Origin: Hygrocybe punicea
Taxonomy: Eukaryota; Basidiomycota; Agaricomycetes; Agaricales; Hygrophoraceae
Assembly (NCBI GenBank): GCA_963556145.1
Contig: OY744463.1
Location: forward strand, 4,030,001 to 4,094,000
Direction of reading: 5' to 3'
DNA: 64,000 nt
The translations under genes and the position numbers were made by a program. Below, piece after piece: positions 58,471 through 64,000 of this stretch (its first letter is position 1; each line of letters starts with the position of its first letter). The notes under the pieces were generated by a model, which searched no databases, was not told where the DNA came from, and saw nothing but the letters and a program-made list of their open reading frames with translations.

Positions 58471-58874
58471 ACAGTATAGCAATACCTAGCATCATCGCAA
58501 ATGATGTCAATCGATAGAATCACAATGGAATTATCACCAGAAACATATGAAAGCACAATCTTAGTGCCCTTGGTCAATTCTTGTTTGGGATGTAATTTGC
58601 ACTAATTACTATATCTCACACGATGTAATTACATATGAAAATGTCCGATTCTCACTGGGGCTAAGTGGCGGCCATGGAATCCAAAGGTGGCTCATGTTAC
58701 GGATCGCTGTTCTTATAGCGGACTCCGGCAACAAAGAACCAAACGAGGATGATTGATAAGGAGAAAAGCGGATACAAACAAGTATACGAAGAAGGAGGAG
58801 TCTGGGTGTCTGGTAGCAATCAGGGGAAGAGTAGCTAGACTAAACTTAAGGTTACTGACTACAATTGTCCGTGA

Positions 58875-59696
58875 CTAAATACTATCGAACGACTTTAGGG
58901 CTGGCTTCTTCGTCATGCGTGGTTGCGTCGAGGATAAGCTCCGAGATGAACGGCGTCTTCGTGTGCTTCGTGGTCTGTGCGTTTTAGGGTGCCAACGTGG
59001 TGGCCATCGGCTACGTTGCATGTCCGGTGTCAGCAGACAGCTGATTCGGTGATTGTGCTGCGCGGTATTATTAAGGGCTTGTACCAACGTGTATGATGTG
59101 TCGGCGGCAATCGGATGATGAGGATAGTCATGTGGATTTGGATATCGTCGTTGATTGTCGTCGATGATGTTTTGGACCCAAGCTATGACGTTGTTTTGTG
59201 ACGTGGTGTCAGAGTCGGGGTCAGAAACGGGGGTTAGATCGGGGTAAAAGGTAACAATACTCCCGGAACAAGGGGAATCGTCCCGATTAACCGGAGGGAA
59301 AACGGAATCATACACGGCGGCGCAATCGATGAACTCGCGGTACGGATCGACGGGGTCATCGGTGAACCAGACAGGGACAGTCGGGGGAATAGCAGGACGG
59401 GGAGGGCCAATGGGACGCACGGAGTAAAACGTACGGGGGGCGAAGAAGAGGTCAACGCCGAGATGAGCGATGTCTGACGTGAGGTGGATGGAGCCGAACG
59501 AAGAAGGAGGCATCAGGTCGACGTTGAAGCGAACATCACGGCCGCAGAGACGTCGTTTCGAACGAGGGATACGGAAGCGAGGAGGAAGGTGATGGAAATA
59601 AGGCGAGGAAGGAAGATAAACAGCGGAGGCAGACATAGAGGAAAGAAGGTAAAGAGCGAAGGAAGGGAAAGAGAGGAAATCAGACGATATATACAA
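58875..59696 (-). CDS. Accessory open frame downstream of gypsy pol, unknown
   Basis: 253-273 codons, starting at 59636 (MSASAVYLPSSPYFHHLP) or 59696. It contains RIPRSKRRLCGRDVRFNVD, LGVDLFFAPRTFYSVRP and a basic Arg/Ser C-terminus. It lies between pol and the 3' LTR edge. It is not gag-like in obvious motifs (no CCHC knuckle). Function unknown. Confidence 0.5.
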   Translation of the reverse strand: MYISSDFLSFPSFALYLLSSMSASAVYLPSSPYFHHLPPRFRIPRSKRRLCGRDVRFNVDLMPPSSFGSIHLTSDIAHLGVDLFFAPRTFYSVRPIGPPRPAIPPTVPVWFTDDPVDPYREFIDCAAVYDSVFPPVNRDDSPCSGSIVTFYPDLTPVSDPDSDTTSQNNVIAWVQNIIDDNQRRYPNPHDYPHHPIAADTSYTLVQALNNTAQHNHRISCLLTPDMQRSRWPPRWHPKTHRPRSTRRRRSSRSLSSTQPRMTKKPALKSFDSI

Positions 59697-59719
59697 AAGA
59701 GAAAGATTAGGGTAGGTAT

Positions 59720-62700
59720 TTAAAACACGAGGTGATCGGGGTTAACGGGATGATCGTGGGTAAAAGACGAAGGGAGAAGGGAAAAACGATGTGGTGTTGA
59801 AATATCGTATTCGTGTGAAAGGGCGGCGGAGGGGATCGGCGAGGGAAGGTGATAAAGATGAATAATAGGAAAAGCGTAAGGACAGGGTTTTTTGCGTGAA
59901 TTGAAGTCGAGATTGCCAAAGCCGGTGATATCGGTGAGCTGGGCAGGTGCGATGACGGGAGAGGAGATTTCGATGATGGATGTGATGGCATCAACGGGAG
60001 CGGTTTCATAGAGATATGCGTGGGTGATGCCAGGGGGAAAGAGGTATTTGCGGAATTCATGGTTTTTTGAACCATTACGGATGAGGGCGGCATTGTGTGG
60101 GTAAATCGTGAGCAAAATAGACGAGGAAGAGAAAGGAGGGATAACGAAAGGGGGGAGAGTAAAAAGAGAACGAAGGGATGAAGATGAAGGGGCGCGGGGA
60201 TGTAATTTATGGAAATCATTGACGAGATCCTGGCAATATGTGGTTTCGGATGCAGGGATCCAGGAATCTTCGTCACGAGGATAGTCGAGCCAATGTACTA
60301 AATAATATAGTTTGTTGCGGCGTATGCGGGAGTCAAGAATATGCTCTATTTCGTAATGGTCGTCGTTGTCGATAATATCAGGAGGTGGTCGAAGATGGTA
60401 TTTTTGTTGTATGGAGGAGGAGGGCGGTTGGAATGGCGAGAGGAGAGCGACGTTGAATATAGGAAAGATCTTCCAGGTCTTTGGTAATTTCAACTTGTAT
60501 GACGAGGATCCGATTTTGTCGAGGACGGTGAACGGACCGAATTTTTGATTGTCAAGCTTCTTACTCGGACGATCTGTGGTCAGATTCTTTCCATTTAGCC
60601 AGACTTTATCACCAGGAGAGAAGACAATTTTCTTGACATGATTGTCATACTTATCCTTCATGGTTTGTCTCGTAACGTCTGCAATTTCGCCTATTTTCTG
60701 TTGTATTGATTTCATTCGTGTAATGAAATCGTGAACGGCTTCGTTGGCGATAGGAGTATACTTGTCGACATCGAGACCGGTCCAAGGATGTTGTCCTTGC
60801 GTGGCGAAGAAAGGGGAAGTTTTAATCGCGGATGATTCGCGATTGGCTAATGCAAATTCGGCAAGGGCAAGCCATTCATGCCAATCATCTTGTCGGTAAT
60901 TGGTGAAGAAACGAAGAAAAATTTCGAGTTCTTGATTCATTCGTTCCGTTTGTCCATCAGCGCGTGGATGATATGCTGTTGTTGGATGTCCTTTGATACC
61001 GATCAAGGAGTATAATTCAGTGATAAAACGTGAAACGAAGACCGAGCCGCGATCAGAGATGATGAAACGGGGCATGCCGAAACGTTTGAAGACGTAATCC
61101 CGAAATAGGCGTGCTCATCCTTCTGATGTCAATGTTGTATTCGTTGCGATGAAGATCGGATGTTTTGATCGTTTGTCAACGATAACCAAGATGGCGTCAA
61201 AACCATGTGATTCAGGTAAAGGGCCAATCATATCGACAGAAATCGTATGCCAATTATACGGTGGTACATCGTGAGGGAAAAGTTGTCCGAATTGTTTTCC
61301 TCGCCGTGGCTTATTTTGTTGGCATTCGGCACAACCTTTAATATACCGTTCGACGTCTTCTCGGATGGTTGGCCATGTTGTTGTTCGTGAGATCAATTCA
61401 ATTGTTTTATCACGTCCAGGATGGCCTGCGGTGGGAATATCGTGATGTAGGGAAATGATGTTGTCGTATGTAGGGGTTGCATGGAGTATTTGTCGGATCG
61501 TTTGTTCTGGCAATATAAATAATGAGTCAGGAAGACCGATCATACCTTCATTGTCTTTTTCTTTGGGTTTATGATCGACACGACGTGAAAGGAGATCGGC
61601 TTTTTTGTTTTGCGATCCCTTTCGATATAATAAACGGAAACTATAGTCTTGTAGGAATGCGATCCAACGAGCCTGTCGTCGGGTGAGATCTTGCGGTTTG
61701 CGGTAATATTCGAGGTTACGATGATCGGTGAAAACATCAATTTGTTCTTTTGCGCCGAGAAGAAAATGTCGCCATTCTTCGAAACTTCGTATAATCGCAA
61801 GTAATTCTTTGTCGAAGATTTGGTAATTGCGTTCTGCTGGTGTCATTGTCGTTGACATGTATGCAACAGGGCGGAAAAGACCGTCGGGTTGTTCTTGAGA
61901 TAGGATAGCACCGATCGCATAATCTGATGCGTCACATTCGATGGTGAATTTCTTATCGGGGACAGGTAATACGAGGATTGGATCGGTGGTAATGATGATT
62001 TTTAATTGATCGAATGCATTTTGTTGTTCTTCTGTCCAATCCCATTTTGCTTTTCCCGTCAATTTGTGTAATGGGCTTGCGATCTGTGAGAAGTTTTCAA
62101 CGAAACGACGATAGAAATTCAGGAAACCAATGAATCGTTGTAATTCGGTTTGGTTTGTAGGAACGGGCCAATCAGTAATGGCATTGGTTTTGATGGGATC
62201 CATCTGGACTTGGCCATCCCCGACGATAAGTCCAAGATAATCGACCTTTTCCTTGTCGAATGTACATTTCTTTGGTTTCAAGAAAAGATTGTTCTCGCGG
62301 AAGATCTTCAAAACTTGTTTCGTTCGTTTCCGGTTTTCTTCGAGGGATTTAGAGAAAATCAAGATGTCGTCCATGTATACCAATAACCATCCTTCACGTA
62401 TTTCGTATCGGAAAACGTGATTCATCAACCGTTGAAATGTCGGCGGTGAATTTTTCAAGCCAAAGAACATGACCGTTGGTTCGAATAATCCTTTTGGTGT
62501 CAGAAAAGCGGCTTTATGCTCATCGCCTTCCTTGATACGGACATTATTGAATCCCCATCGCACGTCCAATTTCGTAAAATATTTGGCTTTGGCTAATTGA
62601 TTGATTATGTCATTGATCAGCGGTAATGGATATTTGTCATCGATTGTCCATGAATTTAACCACCGATAATCTTGAATTGGTCGTCGTTCGGCGGCATCTT

Positions 62701-64000
62701 TCTTCGACACAAAGAAGAAAGGAGATGCGTAAGGTGATTTGGAAGGACGAATTCGTCCAGTCTTCAGATTTTCGTCTAAGAACTTGTCGAGGTCTTGTTT
62801 CTTGATTGGCGACAATGGATACAATTTACAATCATGATGATCCGGTGCATCTGGTTTCAACGTTATGGCGTGATCCCACGGTTTCCGTGCCGGTAATTCA
62901 TCGAAACCGGATGGTTCGAAAACGTCGTGATATTCATGGTATGTTTCAGGTACTAATTCCTCGAACGTCTTTTCTTTTTGTTGTTCTTGTGCTTTGATGG
63001 CGAGTTCTGTTGATTTCGTCATGAATGAGCGAAAGTGTATGGGATCCATTGTTTCTTCCATAACTTGATCGAACCAAAGGGGTCGTTCCCAAACTACTGT
63101 GTCAAATTCGGTTGAACGTATTATTGATGAAGTCCCGCAACCAGAAAGACATCGAGAAAACTTGATCTCGTTTTCTCGCCAATCAATTTCTGGGTTATGC
63201 TTCTTCAACCAATCGTATCCGAGGAAAATATCCATCTTGGCCAATGTCGTTACCGCAAAACGGAGTAATTCTTGATGATCACCGATACGCATTTGCAATT
63301 CACAATATTCCGTGATCTGTCCCGTTTTTGGTTGTGTTCCATCACTCATATAGGAATTGAACGGATTTAGGTATGGTTTCGTCGGAATGTTGTGTGCTTT
63401 AACATATCCGACGTCGATGGCGCAAATGGTACATCCGCAGTCAATTAGACCCGTCATAGGATATTGTCGTCCATCCTGTGGAACGGAGACAAAACCATGA
63501 ACCAATAAGGCCATATGGAGTTCGGAATCCTTTTGTGTCACAGCTCGTATTGGTTCCGATGTCCGCGGTTCTTGTGGTATATCCTGTGGCATGTTTTGTA
63601 CTAACCATTGTACTGCTTCTGCGATAGGTCGTCGATTAAGCGTTAGGACGAGTCCTGGTGAAATTTTGTCCGTCCATTGGTCATGGATGTCCCAATCATT
63701 TAAAATGTCAAGGGCATAACCCATCGTAGTCGAGCGAATAGCAACGATCGTTTCCATCGCATTGAACTCGGATTCGATTGTTGTTTTTCTTTTCTGGGAT
63801 TCGGTTTTCTTTTCGTCATTCGCAACATGGGTATCTCGCCACGTGTTGCTTTCCTCTTTCGGCTCTATTGTTGGTGTTTGTCTCAATTCGTTGCGGAGGG
63901 CTTTGAGATTGGTGAAAACGTTGTCAAATTGTTTACATACGTATACATCTTTCTCGAGTCGTGCGATCGTGGCCTCTTGCGCTTCACGTCGCTTCTTCAA
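59720..64000 (-). CDS. Gypsy Gag-Pol/Pol polyprotein (PR-RT-RH-IN-chromodomain-ASCH-like), partial, one stop
   Basis: One frame from the edge to 59720, broken only by TGA at 61117-61115. In order: a coiled-coil start; protease LIDCGCTICAID (about 63440, an unusual DCG in place of DSG/DTG); RT with VYMDDILIFSKS (YMDD at 62377-62366); RNase H FTIECDASDYAIG; integrase zinc finger HHDIPTAGHPGRDKT...CAECQQ; core VDMIGPLP, ISDRGSVF and GQTERMNQELE (D,D,E); GPFTVLDKIG; and a chromodomain HILDSRIRRNKLYYLVHWLD...DSWIPASE (60360-60215). After it, 60115-59830 resembles an ASCH/PUA-like domain (LLTIYPHNAALIRNGSKNHE, FRKYLFPPG, AYLYETAP). The single stop suggests a recent insertion. Confidence 0.85.

Larger units (their letters stand above)
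49582..58659 (+). mobile_element. Tnp2 (CACTA-like) transposon with two hAT-like insertions
   Basis: The ends CCCAGTGAGAATCGGACATT (49582) and the exact complement (to 58659) form a 23-bp inverted repeat. GCTAAGT flanks both sides (49575-49581 and 58660-58666), a 7-bp direct repeat instead of the 3 bp normal for CACTA elements. Two genes on the plus strand: the Tnp2 transposase and a second TE gene. Confidence 0.8.
58695..64000 (-). mobile_element. Ty3/gypsy chromovirus, 3' part (5' end beyond window)
   Basis: Minus-strand element. A probable 3' LTR edge TGTTACGGATCGC starts at 58695; the other LTR is outside the window, so LTR length is not established (the LTR probably ends before the accessory open frame, at about 58870). 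Pol runs from the window edge to 59720, followed by an extra open frame. Confidence 0.75.

Overview
The window is repeat-rich nuclear DNA of a fungus, almost certainly a basidiomycete (Agaricomycetes). The evidence is a KDZ transposase with a CxC2-type cysteine cluster, fungal TET/JBP and JmjC oxygenase genes carried in a transposon, a basidiomycete-type Tnp2 (CACTA-like) transposase, a chromodomain Ty3/gypsy element, and many 45-60 bp GT...AG introns. Ordinary host genes are confined to about 45.2-47.1 kb: an ML-domain lipid-binding protein and one unrecognised gene. Almost everything else is transposable element (TE), much of it nested.

Layout: 1-705 is the end of a ubiquitin-hydrolase-like TE gene. 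From 771 to about 40,230 (minus strand) lie the scattered exons of ONE Tc1/mariner-type transposase gene, split by four or five successive insertions. These are a solo LTR (1161-2040), a 21.6-kb giant element called E1 here (2044-23643, flanked by an 8-bp duplication), a hAT-like element (23784-24584) and a 15-kb foldback element E3 (24658-39637). E3 contains an LTR (29410-39121), which is itself split by an 8.8-kb giant palindrome E2 (29873-38671). Beyond 40.2 kb come a 3-kb hAT-like element (40814-43881), the host-gene island, a hairpin MITE remnant, a tandem-repeat block, a 9.1-kb Tnp2 element (49582-58659, itself carrying two hAT-like insertions) and the 3' part of a gypsy chromovirus (about 58.7-64.0 kb, minus strand).

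E1 is the centrepiece. Its ends are long inverted repeats packed with a GGTTGGCC minisatellite. It carries a TE-associated gene with a coiled-coil tail (+), a JmjC-like protein (-), an unrecognised multi-exon gene (-), a TET/JBP 5-methylcytosine dioxygenase (-), a small spliced conserved module, an Ulp1-type cysteine protease (+) and a KDZ transposase (+). A pogo-like DNA transposon has jumped into the Ulp1 gene between the exons coding for the catalytic His and Asp. I read E1 as a KDZ-superfamily transposon that carries its own DNA-demethylation (TET) and possible chromatin-modifying (JmjC) enzymes. E2 has the same termini and shares the small module and palindromes, so it looks like a non-autonomous foldback relative of E1. 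E2 in turn shares its unpaired apex loop with E3.

A genome-scale theme is CpG decay. At least nine TE genes' premature stops are TGA codons that a single C-to-T change at CGA would produce, and two of the imperfect target-site duplications differ only by a CpG transition. All coordinates, splice sites and element ends were read by eye; no alignment or database search was run.
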